The position numbers were made by a program, and so were the translations under genes. From positions 53,071 through 117,070 of the forward strand of contig PNKE01000026.1 of the NCBI GenBank assembly GCA_013822245.1: 64,000 nucleotides of DNA, in the 5' to 3' direction. The notes under the pieces are model-generated. The model saw nothing but the letters and a program-made list of their open reading frames with translations, was not told the origin of the DNA and did not search any database. Of the stretch, positions 43,086 through 52,248 are shown piece by piece. This DNA is from Candidatus Solibacter sp. Its GTDB lineage: Bacteria > Acidobacteriota > Terriglobia > Bryobacterales > Bryobacteraceae. The first letter of the stretch is position 1; the number at the start of each line of letters is the position of its first letter.

Positions 43086-43784
43086 ATGAGCGAAGAAAGA
43101 ACCATCTACAACATCGACACCTCCGGCGACAAGATTGAAGCCTTCCTTGACGCAGTCCTGGACACAATGGACCTCGAGGTCACCTACGAATTTTTCGACG
43201 GTGACGACACCAAGGCCTATTTCGAAGGGCCTACTCTGGTGGTCAAATTCGAGGGTCCTGAAGTCGACCTCCTGCTCGCCAACAAGGGCGAGGCGCTGCT
43301 TGCACTCGAGCAGTTGACGCAGGAAGTCCTCCGCATGGCGCCCGACGAACACGCCAAGATCTGCTTCGACGCCAACGATTTCCGGCTGCTGCGTCAGGAA
43401 GAGCTGCGGCTGGGCTCCATCACCGTCGCCGGACAGGTCCGCGACTCGGGCCAGCCGTTCCGCTTTAACCCGATGAACAGCCGCGAGCGCCGGATCATCC
43501 ACCTGGCGCTGCGCGACCACACCGACCTGCGCACGGAAAGCGCCGGATCCGGGCCGTTCCGCCATGTCGTGGTCTACCCGGCCGGCATGGCTTCGCTGCC
43601 CGATCCGCCACAGCCGCCCATGGGCGCGCGCCGCGAATACTCCGACCGCGGCGGTGACCGCGGCGGCGACCGCCGCGGCGGTGGCGGCGGCAGGCGTGAC
43701 GACCGTCGCGGCGGCGGCGGCGGGGGTAGAAGCCGCGGCGGCAGCAGTGGCGGCGGCGGACGCGACCGCGGACCGCGCCGCTAA
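43086..43784 (+). CDS. jag: Jag/KhpB-type KH-R3H RNA-binding protein with RGG-rich tail
   Basis: The 232-aa protein has an N-terminal Jag-like segment, a KH-like domain (about 55-110) and an R3H domain with NSRERRIIHLAL. Residues ~185-232 are an unusual tail of Arg/Gly/Asp repeats (RGGD and RGGGGG types) resembling eukaryotic RGG boxes. Its position after yidC is conserved. In other bacteria KhpB binds RNA and affects cell elongation; the tail probably adds low-specificity RNA binding. Confidence 0.9.
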   Translation: MSEERTIYNIDTSGDKIEAFLDAVLDTMDLEVTYEFFDGDDTKAYFEGPTLVVKFEGPEVDLLLANKGEALLALEQLTQEVLRMAPDEHAKICFDANDFRLLRQEELRLGSITVAGQVRDSGQPFRFNPMNSRERRIIHLALRDHTDLRTESAGSGPFRHVVVYPAGMASLPDPPQPPMGARREYSDRGGDRGGDRRGGGGGRRDDRRGGGGGGRSRGGSSGGGGRDRGPRR

Positions 43785-43814
43785 ACGGCCTCGCGAGCAA
43801 GCCAGGATTCTCTC

Positions 43815-45170
43815 TTGACCGCCGGCGATACCATTGTCGCCATCTCCACGCCGCCCGGCATGGGCGCCATCGGCGTGGTGCGCCTGTCCGGCCCCGCCTC
43901 GCGAGAGGTGGCGGCGGCATTGCTGCGCTTCGACGCCGGCCACCAATGGACGGCCCGGACCGCGGAACTCGCCTCGCTGATCGATGAGGGCGGCGCGCTG
44001 GTGGATCAGGTGGTGGTCACTTGGTTCGCCGCGCCACGTTCATACACCGCCGAGGACGTCGTCGAGATCTCCTGCCACGGCTCGCCGGCCGTGCTTCACC
44101 ATTCGATCGACCGCGCCCTGGACGCCGGCGCCCGGCTCGCCGAGCCAGGCGAATTCACCCTGCGCGCCTTCATCAACGGCCGCATCTCGCTGCCCGAAGC
44201 CGAAGCCGTCCACGACCTCATCTCCGCCACCACGCTGCACCAGGCCAAAGTCGCCGCCCAGCAGCTCGGCGGATCGGTTTCACGCGCCATCGCCCCGCTG
44301 AAAGCCCAACTTCTCGAACTCATCGCCCTGCTCGAAGCCGGCATCGACTTCGCCGAAGACGACATCGACGTCGCCTCTCCAGACGATATCCTCGGCCGCC
44401 TGAGTCCCATCCGCACGGGCGCCGGCCGCCTGGCCGGCAGCTACGCCTACGGCAAGCTGGTCCACGACGGACTCACCCTCGCCATCGTCGGCCGCCCCAA
44501 TACCGGCAAGAGCAGCCTGTTCAACCGGCTGCTCGAACAGGACCGGGCCATCGTCACCGACATCCCCGGCACCACGCGCGACACGGTCTCCGAACGCGCC
44601 GCCATCGGCGGCATCCCAGTGAAAATGGTGGATACGGCCGGCGTCCGCGAAGCCGCCGGCACGGTCGAGAAACTGGGCGTTGAACGCAGCTACCAGGCCA
44701 TGGCCGACGCCGCGCTCACCCTTGTCGTCGTCGACGGCTCGCAGCCGCTTTCACCCGACGATCTGTCGCTGCTGGAAAAGGCCCGCGCCCAGGGGCCACT
44801 CATCGCCGTGTCCAACAAGAGCGATCTCGGCCTCGATCCGGCAATCGAGCCATTGGGATTCGTCGCCGTCTCGGCGCTGCTTGGTGAAGGCATCGACGAA
44901 CTGCGCCGCGTCATCCTGCGGACCGTCTCGCCCCATGGCTCGATCCCGCCGGAATCCGGCCTCATCACCAGCCTGCGCCATGAGCGGCTGCTGCGCGAGT
45001 GCATCGAAGCGCTCGACCACGCCGTCCTCGCCGTGGAATCCGGCCTGCCCCACGAGTTGCTCCTATTGGATTGCTACGCCGCGCTGCGGCCCATCGACGC
45101 GCTCACCGGCGCCACCACGGCCGACGACATCCTGAACCGGATCTTCTCGACCTTCTGTATCGGGAAATAG
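43815..45170 (+). CDS. mnmE: tRNA modification GTPase MnmE
   Basis: The 451-aa protein starts at a TTG with AGGA 8 nt upstream. The N-terminal domain binds the folate cofactor and forms the dimer (about 1-120). The GTPase motifs are [21 protein letters not shown] and NKSDL. The C-terminus ends in FCIGK, with the catalytic Cys. With MnmG it introduces the carboxymethylaminomethyl group at U34 of certain tRNAs. It ends the yidC block; the following genes are on the other strand. Confidence 0.97.
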   Translation: MTAGDTIVAISTPPGMGAIGVVRLSGPASREVAAALLRFDAGHQWTARTAELASLIDEGGALVDQVVVTWFAAPRSYTAEDVVEISCHGSPAVLHHSIDRALDAGARLAEPGEFTLRAFINGRISLPEAEAVHDLISATTLHQAKVAAQQLGGSVSRAIAPLKAQLLELIALLEAGIDFAEDDIDVASPDDILGRLSPIRTGAGRLAGSYAYGKLVHDGLTLAIVGRPNTGKSSLFNRLLEQDRAIVTDIPGTTRDTVSERAAIGGIPVKMVDTAGVREAAGTVEKLGVERSYQAMADAALTLVVVDGSQPLSPDDLSLLEKARAQGPLIAVSNKSDLGLDPAIEPLGFVAVSALLGEGIDELRRVILRTVSPHGSIPPESGLITSLRHERLLRECIEALDHAVLAVESGLPHELLLLDCYAALRPIDALTGATTADDILNRIFSTFCIGK

Positions 45171-45198
45171 GCGGAGCCGGAAACGGCGCGGCCGGGGC

Positions 45199-45663
45199 CT
45201 ACTGCGGCGGTGAGGTGAGCGGAATATCCAGCAGCTTCCGGATCGAGTCCAGCACGCCGTTGATGAACGGGATCGCCTCTTCTTCCGAGTATCGGCGGGC
45301 CAGTTCCAGGGCTTCATCGATCACCACCGCGGGCGGCGTGCCGAGGTCCTTCATCTCGTAGATCGCCATGCGCAGAATGTTGCGGTCCACCAGCGGCATC
45401 CTGTCCAGACGCCAGTGTTCGGCCTTCCTGGCGATCAACTCGTCCAGCATCTCCCGTTGAGCGAAGGTCCCACCGGCCAGGGATTCCATGAAGGCATCAC
45501 CTTCGGGCGGAGGCGCCGACTCCTCGCCGGTCAATTCGTCCATCTCCGCCGTGAAGAGGCTGGGGTAGTAGGCCTCGATCGCCTCGCCGATCTCCTGCTT
45601 CCTCATGTCGGCGAAGAACAGCACCTGAAGGGCTCGCTGTCGTGATTTGCGTCGTGCCGGCAT
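45199..45663 (-). CDS. nusB: Transcription antitermination factor NusB
   Basis: About 154 aa. The ATG at 45663 gives the usual basic N-terminus RRKSRQRALQVLF. All-helical, with the C-terminal block RMPLVDRNILRMAIYEM and the final PPAVVIDEALELARRYSEE. Upstream in-frame residues overlap ribH and were not used. NusB binds boxA RNA with S10 in rRNA antitermination. It is 16 bp after ribH, the classic ribH-nusB pair. Confidence 0.95.
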   Translation of the reverse strand: MPARRKSRQRALQVLFFADMRKQEIGEAIEAYYPSLFTAEMDELTGEESAPPPEGDAFMESLAGGTFAQREMLDELIARKAEHWRLDRMPLVDRNILRMAIYEMKDLGTPPAVVIDEALELARRYSEEEAIPFINGVLDSIRKLLDIPLTSPPQ

Positions 45664-45679
45664 GGGGAAACGACAGCGT

Positions 45680-46156
45680 CTAGTTGCCGCGCAACTGGCG
45701 CATGAGGTTTGCGGTTTCGATGGCCGACATGGCCGATTCGAAACCCTTGTTGCCGCTCTTCGCGCCGGCCCGGTCAATGGCCTGTTCCAGCGTGTTCGTC
45801 GTCAGAATCCCAAACGCGATCGGGATGCCTGACTCCATGCCCGCCTGCGCAATGCCCTTCGCGGCTTCGTTGGCGACATAGTCGAAATGCGGCGTATCGC
45901 CGCGGATCACCGCGCCCAGGCAGATAATGGCGTCATGCCTCTTCTGCCGGGCCAGTTCCACGGCCACCACCGGCATCTCCCAGCTTCCAGGCACGCGGAC
46001 GATCTCCACACTCTCCGCGCCGGCGCCGGAACGCTCCAGCGCATCCAGCGCGCCCGACAACAGCCTCTCGGTCACAAAGCTGTTGAACCGGCTGACCAGA
46101 ATGGCGAACTTCAGCCCCTTTGCGTCGAGGCGGCCTTCATAGACTTTGTGCGACAT
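45680..46156 (-). CDS. ribH: 6,7-dimethyl-8-ribityllumazine synthase
   Basis: The 158-aa enzyme makes the riboflavin precursor lumazine from a pyrimidine and a butanone phosphate. Motifs: [37 protein letters not shown] with the catalytic His, and [12 protein letters not shown]. Length is typical of the capsid-forming type. No RFN riboswitch is visible in the 67-bp gap upstream. It shares that divergent gap with lepA. Confidence 0.96.
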   Translation of the reverse strand: MSHKVYEGRLDAKGLKFAILVSRFNSFVTERLLSGALDALERSGAGAESVEIVRVPGSWEMPVVAVELARQKRHDAIICLGAVIRGDTPHFDYVANEAAKGIAQAGMESGIPIAFGILTTNTLEQAIDRAGAKSGNKGFESAMSAIETANLMRQLRGN

Positions 46157-46223
46157 ATGAGATAATCTGGAGAGCCAACCTGCAAGCGCACCAAGCGCGG
46201 CTCTACGTCCTTCATTCTACAGC

Positions 46224-48038
46224 ATGGATCCCGCGTTCATCCGCAATTTCTCGATCATCGCCCACATCGACCACGGCAAAAGCACCCTGGCCGACCGGCT
46301 TCTGGAATACACCGGCGCCCTGTCCCAGCGCGAAATGATGGCCCAGGTGCTCGACACAATGGACCTCGAGCGCGAGCGCGGCATCACCATCAAGGCCCAT
46401 GCCGTCCGGCTCACCTACAAGGCCGACGACGGTGTCGAATATCAGCTCAATCTCATCGATACGCCCGGCCACGTCGACTTCACTTACGAGGTCTCGCGCA
46501 GCCTCCAGGCCTGCGAGGGTGCGCTGCTTGTGGTCGACGCCAGCCAGGGCGTCGAGGCCCAGACCCTGGCCAATACCTACCTCGCCATCCACCACAACCT
46601 CGAATTGATCCCGGTCATCAACAAGATCGACCTGCCCTCGGCCGAGCCTGAGCGCATCAAGGAGCAGGTGGAGCAGATCATCGGCCTCGACGCCTCGGAA
46701 GCCGTGCTGGCCAGCGCCAAAAACGGTATCGGCATCCACGAGATCCTGGAAGCCGTCGTCGCCAAGGTCCCGCCACCCAAAGGCGACCCGAACGCCCCGT
46801 TGCGCGCGCTCATCTTCGACTCCTGGTTCGACCCCTACCGCGGCGTCATCATCCTGGCACGCATCATCGACGGCTCCATCCGCAAGGGCCAGAAAATCCG
46901 CCTGTGGGCGACCGATTCGGTTCACGAGGTCGATGGCGTCGGTTATCAGTCGCCCAAGCCGATCCCGTGCGAAACGCTCAGCGCCGGCGAAGTCGGCTTC
47001 CTGTTCGCCAATATCAAGACCGTCTCGGACGCCAAGGTGGGCGATACGATTCTCGACGCCGGACCCGGCGCCGCCGAACCGCTGCCCGGTTTCGAGGAGA
47101 TGAAACCGATGGTGTTCGCCGGGCTTTACCCGGTGGAAAGCCACGAACACGGACTGTTGCGCGACGCGCTGGAAAAGCTGCGGCTGAACGATTCGGCCTT
47201 CAACTTCGAGCCTGAAAGCTCGGTGGCGCTGGGCTTTGGTTTCCGCGCCGGTTTCCTCGGCCTGCTGCACCTGGAGATTGTCCAGGAGCGCCTGGAGCGG
47301 GAATTCCAGATCGATCTCATCACCACCGCGCCCGGCGTACGTTACCGCGTCACGCTCGGCAACGGCGCCGTCATCGAGGTGGACAGCCCGACGAAGTGGC
47401 CCGATCCGAGCGAGATCGTCAAGATCGAGGAGCCGATCATCGACGCCACCGTGATCACGCGCGAGGAGCACCTCGGCGAGATCCTCAAGCTGCTCGAAGA
47501 GAAGCGCGGCGACCAGAAGAAGTTCGAGCACGTCGGCGGCGACCGCGTCATGCTCGGCTATGAACTGCCGCTGAACGAGATCGTGCTGGACTTTTACGAT
47601 CGGCTGAAATCGGCCTCGCGCGGCTATGCCTCGCTGGACTACCACCTGGCCGGCTATCGCGCGTCGTCGATGGTGAAGCTGGACGTGCTGGTGGCGGGCG
47701 AGCCTGTGGACGCGCTGTCGATCATCGTCCACCGTGAATTCGCCCAGAACCGCGGCAAGGAACTCATCCACCGGCTGCGGAAGCTGATCCCGCGCCAGAT
47801 GTTCGAAGTGGCCCTGCAGGCGGCCATCGGGTCGAAGATCATCGCCCGAGAGAACATCTCGGCCATCAGGAAAAACGTCATCGCCAAATGCTACGGCGGC
47901 GACATCTCGCGCAAACGCAAACTGCTCGAAAAGCAGAAAGAGGGCAAGCGCCGGATGAAGCGCGTGGGCAAGGTGGATATCCCGCAAGAGGCGTTCCTGG
48001 CCGTGCTGAAGGTTTCACAAAGCAGCAGCGAGGATTAG
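46224..48038 (+). CDS. lepA: Elongation factor 4 (LepA)
   Basis: The 604-aa translational GTPase has the G-motifs [28 protein letters not shown] and NKIDLPSA. Domain II, EF-G-like III and V and the specific C-terminal domain ([32 protein letters not shown]) follow. Length and order are normal. The small membrane-protein gene after it starts 24 bp downstream. Confidence 0.97.
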   Translation: MDPAFIRNFSIIAHIDHGKSTLADRLLEYTGALSQREMMAQVLDTMDLERERGITIKAHAVRLTYKADDGVEYQLNLIDTPGHVDFTYEVSRSLQACEGALLVVDASQGVEAQTLANTYLAIHHNLELIPVINKIDLPSAEPERIKEQVEQIIGLDASEAVLASAKNGIGIHEILEAVVAKVPPPKGDPNAPLRALIFDSWFDPYRGVIILARIIDGSIRKGQKIRLWATDSVHEVDGVGYQSPKPIPCETLSAGEVGFLFANIKTVSDAKVGDTILDAGPGAAEPLPGFEEMKPMVFAGLYPVESHEHGLLRDALEKLRLNDSAFNFEPESSVALGFGFRAGFLGLLHLEIVQERLEREFQIDLITTAPGVRYRVTLGNGAVIEVDSPTKWPDPSEIVKIEEPIIDATVITREEHLGEILKLLEEKRGDQKKFEHVGGDRVMLGYELPLNEIVLDFYDRLKSASRGYASLDYHLAGYRASSMVKLDVLVAGEPVDALSIIVHREFAQNRGKELIHRLRKLIPRQMFEVALQAAIGSKIIARENISAIRKNVIAKCYGGDISRKRKLLEKQKEGKRRMKRVGKVDIPQEAFLAVLKVSQSSSED

Positions 48039-48061
48039 AATCGGCAGGTGGAGGGCTATCA

Positions 48062-48316
48062 ATGCCCGGCTGGGTGTGGATCATTCTTATCGCCGCGGCG
48101 CTCTATGCGCTGCATAGGCTGGCGCTGCGGGCGGAAGCGCGCGGGTGGATCTACTACATGAAGTCGCAGGGGCACTCGACACGGGCGGGCAGCGCGATGC
48201 TCGAAGTGCAGCAACTGTTGGAACCGTCGAAAAAGCACGTCCTCGAGATGAAGCGGAATCAGCGCGGCGTCACAGATGACCAGGTCGAGCCGCCCGACCC
48301 CGACAACGCGGCCTGA
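48062..48316 (+). CDS. Small membrane protein, unknown function
   Basis: The 84-aa protein starts at an ATG with GGAGG about 8 nt upstream. One hydrophobic helix (about 3-20) is followed by a basic, then acidic soluble tail ([24 protein letters not shown]). The last 58 bp overlap the 3' end of the opposite-strand VWA gene. I do not recognise the function. Confidence 0.65.
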   Translation: MPGWVWIILIAAALYALHRLALRAEARGWIYYMKSQGHSTRAGSAMLEVQQLLEPSKKHVLEMKRNQRGVTDDQVEPPDPDNAA

Positions 48317-49239
48317 ACCGGCCCGGAGAAATAGCCGGGGCGCGACCGGACCTTGGCGTTGCCGTAGCGGGCGCGCGCGCCGCCGGAAAGGGTGACGTCG
48401 AGCGCGCGCCACTCACCCGGCGCGGATTCCGGTGCGGGGTAGTAGATTGTGTAGCGCTGGCGGATGCGGTCGAGCATTTCGCCGAGCTTTTCCGGCTTGT
48501 CCGACCTCATCCATTCACCGCCTGTCTCCTCCGCGAGGCGGAACACGTTGGCTGGAGTGTAGTCGGGGTTCACCTCCACGCCCTTGGGTGGCGGTTCCGG
48601 CGGATCGACCCCATCAGGGACGATGCCGTTCAGGACAACCTCGGCGGCGGCAAGCTCGCGGATCACCTTCTCGTCGGGCAGTTCCTTGCTCAAGCCGCCG
48701 TTGTCGGTCAACACAACCAGTGCGCGGCGGCCGTCATAGGGGCGCTGTTTGAAGTACTCGGCGGCGGCCAGGACGGCTTCGTTCAGCGAGGAGCCGGCGC
48801 CGAGGGTTGAGTTGCGTTCGACGGCGGCGTCGCGGATCACGGCGACCGCGGCGCGGCGGTCGGCGTCGGGTTCAAGGACGACTTCGGAGCGGCGGGCGAA
48901 CAGCATCACGCCGACCTTGTCATCGGGCTTCAACACTGCCAGCGCCTTCTGCGCCACAACGCCCATTCGGCCGAGCAGTTGGCCCATGCTGCCGGAAACG
49001 TCGAGAAGGAGAAGGACTTCCAGGTGGTCGTTGTCCTTGTCGAGCGTCAACGCGGCGGCGGGTTGGCCTGCGTCAGTGACTGAGAAATCAGAGGCGGCGA
49101 GACCGCTGACCGGCTTGCCGCGGTGGATCACTTGGACGTCGACGCGGACCACCGAGGCGCCGGCTTTGAAGGTGGGCGGCGGGCCGGGCGCTTGTGCGAG
49201 GGCGGCCGCGGCGGCGACGATGAAGAGGAGCGGCCTCAT
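48259..49239 (-). CDS. Von Willebrand factor A domain protein, exported
   Basis: About 326 aa from the ATG at 49239, which opens a signal peptide ([17 protein letters not shown]). A short beta domain (about 30-75, [20 protein letters not shown]) precedes the VWA domain (about 80-255) with an intact MIDAS motif DVSGSM. The C-terminus (about 270-326) is a beta hairpin with [10 protein letters not shown]. The type is common in acidobacteria but has no defined role. Its first codon overlaps the selB start by two bases and its 3' end overlaps the small membrane gene by 58 bp. Confidence 0.85.
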   Translation of the reverse strand: MRPLLFIVAAAAALAQAPGPPPTFKAGASVVRVDVQVIHRGKPVSGLAASDFSVTDAGQPAAALTLDKDNDHLEVLLLLDVSGSMGQLLGRMGVVAQKALAVLKPDDKVGVMLFARRSEVVLEPDADRRAAVAVIRDAAVERNSTLGAGSSLNEAVLAAAEYFKQRPYDGRRALVVLTDNGGLSKELPDEKVIRELAAAEVVLNGIVPDGVDPPEPPPKGVEVNPDYTPANVFRLAEETGGEWMRSDKPEKLGEMLDRIRQRYTIYYPAPESAPGEWRALDVTLSGGARARYGNAKVRSRPGYFSGPVQAALSGSGGSTWSSVTPR

Positions 49240-51094
49240 GAGAAACATTATCGTCGGAACCGCGGGCCATATCGACCACGGCAAGACCGCCCTGGTCCGC
49301 GCACTCACGGGCATCAAGACGGACCGCCTGGAAGAAGAAAAGCGTCGCGGCATCTCGATCGACCTCGGATTCGCCCATATGGAGACGGGTGGCGTGCGGT
49401 TCGGGTTTGTCGATGTGCCGGGCCACGAGCGGTTTGTTCGGAACATGCTGGCCGGCGCCGGCGGCATCGACATGGTGGTGCTGGTGATCGGCGCCGATGA
49501 GTCGATCAAGCCGCAGACGAGGGAGCATTTCGACATCTGCCGGTTGCTGGGGGTGAGGCACGGGCTGATCGCGTTGACGAAGATGGACCTGGTGGATGCG
49601 GACATCGTTGAATTGGTGCGGCTGGAGGCGGCCGAGTTCGTCGAAGGGTCGTTTTTGGAGGGGGCGCCGGTCATCGCGGTCAGTTCAAAGACGGGCGAAG
49701 GGCTGGACGGGTTGCGCGCGGCGATGACAAATGTCGCAGCCAGGGTGGAGCCAAGAAAGGTGGAGGGCGGGTTCCGGCTGCCGATAGACAGATCGTTTGT
49801 TCTCAAAGGGTTCGGGACGGTGGTGACGGGGACGATGTGGAGCGGGCGGCTGAAGGTGGAGGACGAGGTGGAGGTTTATCCGAGCGGGCGGCGGCTGCGG
49901 GTGAGGGGGTTGCATGTGCATGGCGGGGCGGTGGAGGTGGCAGAAGCCGGGCAGAGGGTGGCGGTGAACCTGGCGGGCGTCGAAGCCGAGGAACTGAGCC
50001 GGGGGATGACGCTTGCGCCAGCCGGGCGGTTTCTATCGACTACGGTTGTCGATGTTCGATTCGATTTATTGGGTACAGCGCACCCTTTGAAGCACCGGGC
50101 GCCGATCCATTTTCATGCCGGGACGTCGGAGACGGAGGCCGAGGTCCGGTTGCTGGATGGCCGGGAGGCGATGGAACCTGGGACGACGGGGCATTTGCGG
50201 CTGCTGTTGAAGGAACCGCTGCTGCTGCTGCCGGGGGACAGGTTCATCGCGCGGATGTTTTCGCCGGTGGTGACGATTGGCGGGGGCGAGGCTTTGGACA
50301 ACCGGCCACCGTTGAGGTTGCGCAAGCCGGCGGCGCTGGCTCGTCTACTACGCCTGACAGATTTTGACATGGATGGCCGTTTGGCGCAATTTGTGGATGA
50401 GTCGGCGGGGGGAGTTGGAATGCCGGAGGTTGCCGCACGGACTGGGTTGAGCGAGGCGGAGTTGCGGCTCGTGGCGAAACGCAATGGGCTGATTGAAGTG
50501 CCGGCGTCGCCGCCGCTACTGATCTCGAAGACCCGGCTGGAAGTTGACCAAACGAACTTCAGGCAGGCATTGAGCCTTTATCATCAACAACATCCGCTGG
50601 AGATGGGGATGCCGAAGGTGGCGGCGCCGGTACAGGGTCCGCTCTTGGAATATATCCTTGCGAGGATGACTGACGTAACAACTGAAGGCGATCTGATTCG
50701 TTTGGTCAACTTCCGGCCGCAGCTCAAAGCGGACGAAGACGAGGCGAAAACCAAGATCGAGAATCTGTTTCGCGAGGCGGGGTTGTCGGCGCCGGCGGTG
50801 AACGAAGTGCTCAAGAGTTCGGGCATCGACGCCAACCGGGCAAGGACGATTCTCCAGACCTTACTACGCCAAAAGACGTTGGTTCGAGTCAGCATGGACC
50901 TGATCTTCCACGCCGAGGCGATTGAGGGACTGAAAACCGTCCTGGCGGCGAAGAAGGGGCAGAGGTTCGGGGTTCCGGAGTTCAAGGACTGGACGGGAAT
51001 CTCGCGGAAGTACGCGATTCCTCTGCTGGAATTCCTTGACCGGGAGCGTTTGACGCGCCGGGAGGGCGAGCAGAGGACGATCCTGGGTCCATGA
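49238..51094 (+). CDS. selB: Selenocysteine-specific elongation factor SelB
   Basis: The 618-aa protein begins with [19 protein letters not shown], then the SelB-type G-motifs [12 protein letters not shown] and TKMDLVD. EF-Tu-like domains II and III follow, then C-terminal winged helices (about 430-618) ending in [20 protein letters not shown], which bind the SECIS RNA. The frame is open upstream, but the start at 49238 has AGAGGAG 8 nt before it. SelB delivers Sec-tRNA to UGA codons, so the organism should use selenocysteine. No selA, selC or selD is seen in the window. Confidence 0.95.
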   Translation: MRNIIVGTAGHIDHGKTALVRALTGIKTDRLEEEKRRGISIDLGFAHMETGGVRFGFVDVPGHERFVRNMLAGAGGIDMVVLVIGADESIKPQTREHFDICRLLGVRHGLIALTKMDLVDADIVELVRLEAAEFVEGSFLEGAPVIAVSSKTGEGLDGLRAAMTNVAARVEPRKVEGGFRLPIDRSFVLKGFGTVVTGTMWSGRLKVEDEVEVYPSGRRLRVRGLHVHGGAVEVAEAGQRVAVNLAGVEAEELSRGMTLAPAGRFLSTTVVDVRFDLLGTAHPLKHRAPIHFHAGTSETEAEVRLLDGREAMEPGTTGHLRLLLKEPLLLLPGDRFIARMFSPVVTIGGGEALDNRPPLRLRKPAALARLLRLTDFDMDGRLAQFVDESAGGVGMPEVAARTGLSEAELRLVAKRNGLIEVPASPPLLISKTRLEVDQTNFRQALSLYHQQHPLEMGMPKVAAPVQGPLLEYILARMTDVTTEGDLIRLVNFRPQLKADEDEAKTKIENLFREAGLSAPAVNEVLKSSGIDANRARTILQTLLRQKTLVRVSMDLIFHAEAIEGLKTVLAAKKGQRFGVPEFKDWTGISRKYAIPLLEFLDRERLTRREGEQRTILGP

Positions 51095-51149
51095 TGCGCG
51101 GTGGCGTGGGCTGGAGAATTCGGTGCATCCCGGTGATAGAATCTGCTCA

Positions 51150-52247
51150 ATGAAGCTCGGCCTCGTCCTGATTGCCGTCCTCGTCCCGCTGTGCCTGGGC
51201 CAGCAGGCCGAAACTCAAACACCCCCGCAGACCCAACCTCCAGCCCCGGCGCCAACGCCGGAACCACCGCCGCCGCCTCCTCCGGAGCCCGAGCGTGTGC
51301 CTCCTCCGCCCGTATACGTGCCATCGGGGCCGCGGCATCTCTTTGCAACAGGCTCGGTTCAGCCGGAGGGGGGGTGGGCCGGCATCCAGGGGGAGGCCGC
51401 AGTTGTGGCCCGTTGCCTTGGATCGGGGCGAGGGGTCGTTTACACACGAGGCCATTTCGCGGTTCCGTTGGGTCTGGTCAGGGACGGCGACGGGGGGACG
51501 ATAATCCCGGAACTGATGGGGTGCGAACTGACTGTCTCACTGCGCGGCTTTCACACAGTGCGAGTGGACCTGAGCAGGGGCGTAACGGTGGGCACGCTGA
51601 AACTCGTGAGGCAGCGCGGAGTGCTGGACGATTCCTACAGCATGACCACCCAACTAGCGCCGAAGGATGCGCGCAAGGCCTATGAGAAGGGCGTCGAGGC
51701 CCTGCGGAAGCAGAAATTCGATGAAGCGCGGAAGCATCTGGCGCGGGCGGTGGAGATCTATCCCAACTACTCCGTGGCGTGGTATGAGACGGGGGCCTCA
51801 TTTCAGCATCAACGCCGGTTCGACGAAGCCATTGAAGCCTATGCCAAGGCCAGCCGGGCGGATGGGCAATTCGTGTTGCCGATAATCCAAACCGCCTCGA
51901 TTCTGATCGGCCAACGGCGTTGGCGGGAGGCGGCGGGCGTGACCGGGGCCCTTGTCGCGTCAAGCCGCTTTGACCATCCCGAGGCGTTCCTTTATGACGC
52001 AGTGGCGAAGTACAACCTGAAAGACCTCGAAGGTGCGGAGAAAAGCGCCCGCCGGGCGGTGGAACTGGACGATCTGCACCGGTTCCCGAAGTCGTGGCAT
52101 CTTCTCGCCATCATCCTGGTGTCACGCAATGAACCAGAGGAGGCGGTGCAGTACCTGCGCTCCTACCTCGAATACGCGCCCGGATCGCCGGATGCCGCAT
52201 CGATTCGTCAGCAACTTGCCACACTCGAGGCCAATGGGAGGCCGTAG
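51150..52247 (+). CDS. Exported TPR-repeat protein
   Basis: About 365 aa from the ATG at 51150; a GTG at 51123 would add nine residues before the signal peptide (MKLGLVLIAVLVPLCLGQ). A Pro/Glu-rich region (about 20-65) and a beta-rich domain (about 65-165, probably a carboxypeptidase-regulatory-like fold) precede about five TPR units (about 172-355), for example DARKAYEKGVEALRKQKFDEA. A periplasmic protein-interaction role is likely. The 3' end is separated from the convergent helicase stop by a single base. Confidence 0.85.
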   Translation: MKLGLVLIAVLVPLCLGQQAETQTPPQTQPPAPAPTPEPPPPPPPEPERVPPPPVYVPSGPRHLFATGSVQPEGGWAGIQGEAAVVARCLGSGRGVVYTRGHFAVPLGLVRDGDGGTIIPELMGCELTVSLRGFHTVRVDLSRGVTVGTLKLVRQRGVLDDSYSMTTQLAPKDARKAYEKGVEALRKQKFDEARKHLARAVEIYPNYSVAWYETGASFQHQRRFDEAIEAYAKASRADGQFVLPIIQTASILIGQRRWREAAGVTGALVASSRFDHPEAFLYDAVAKYNLKDLEGAEKSARRAVELDDLHRFPKSWHLLAIILVSRNEPEEAVQYLRSYLEYAPGSPDAASIRQQLATLEANGRP

Positions 52248-52248
52248 T

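Noticed and set aside
45887..46223. FMN riboswitch before ribH
   Set aside because: The gap upstream of ribH is only 67 bp and no RFN-element conserved segments are seen.
46212..47987. Open frame of 591 codons opposite lepA
   Set aside because: lepA is unmistakable on the + strand; the antisense frame has no domain.
49238..51120. tRNA-Sec (selC) or SECIS element next to selB
   Set aside because: No long-acceptor tRNA-like fold and no in-frame TGA in a selenoprotein-like gene were seen nearby.
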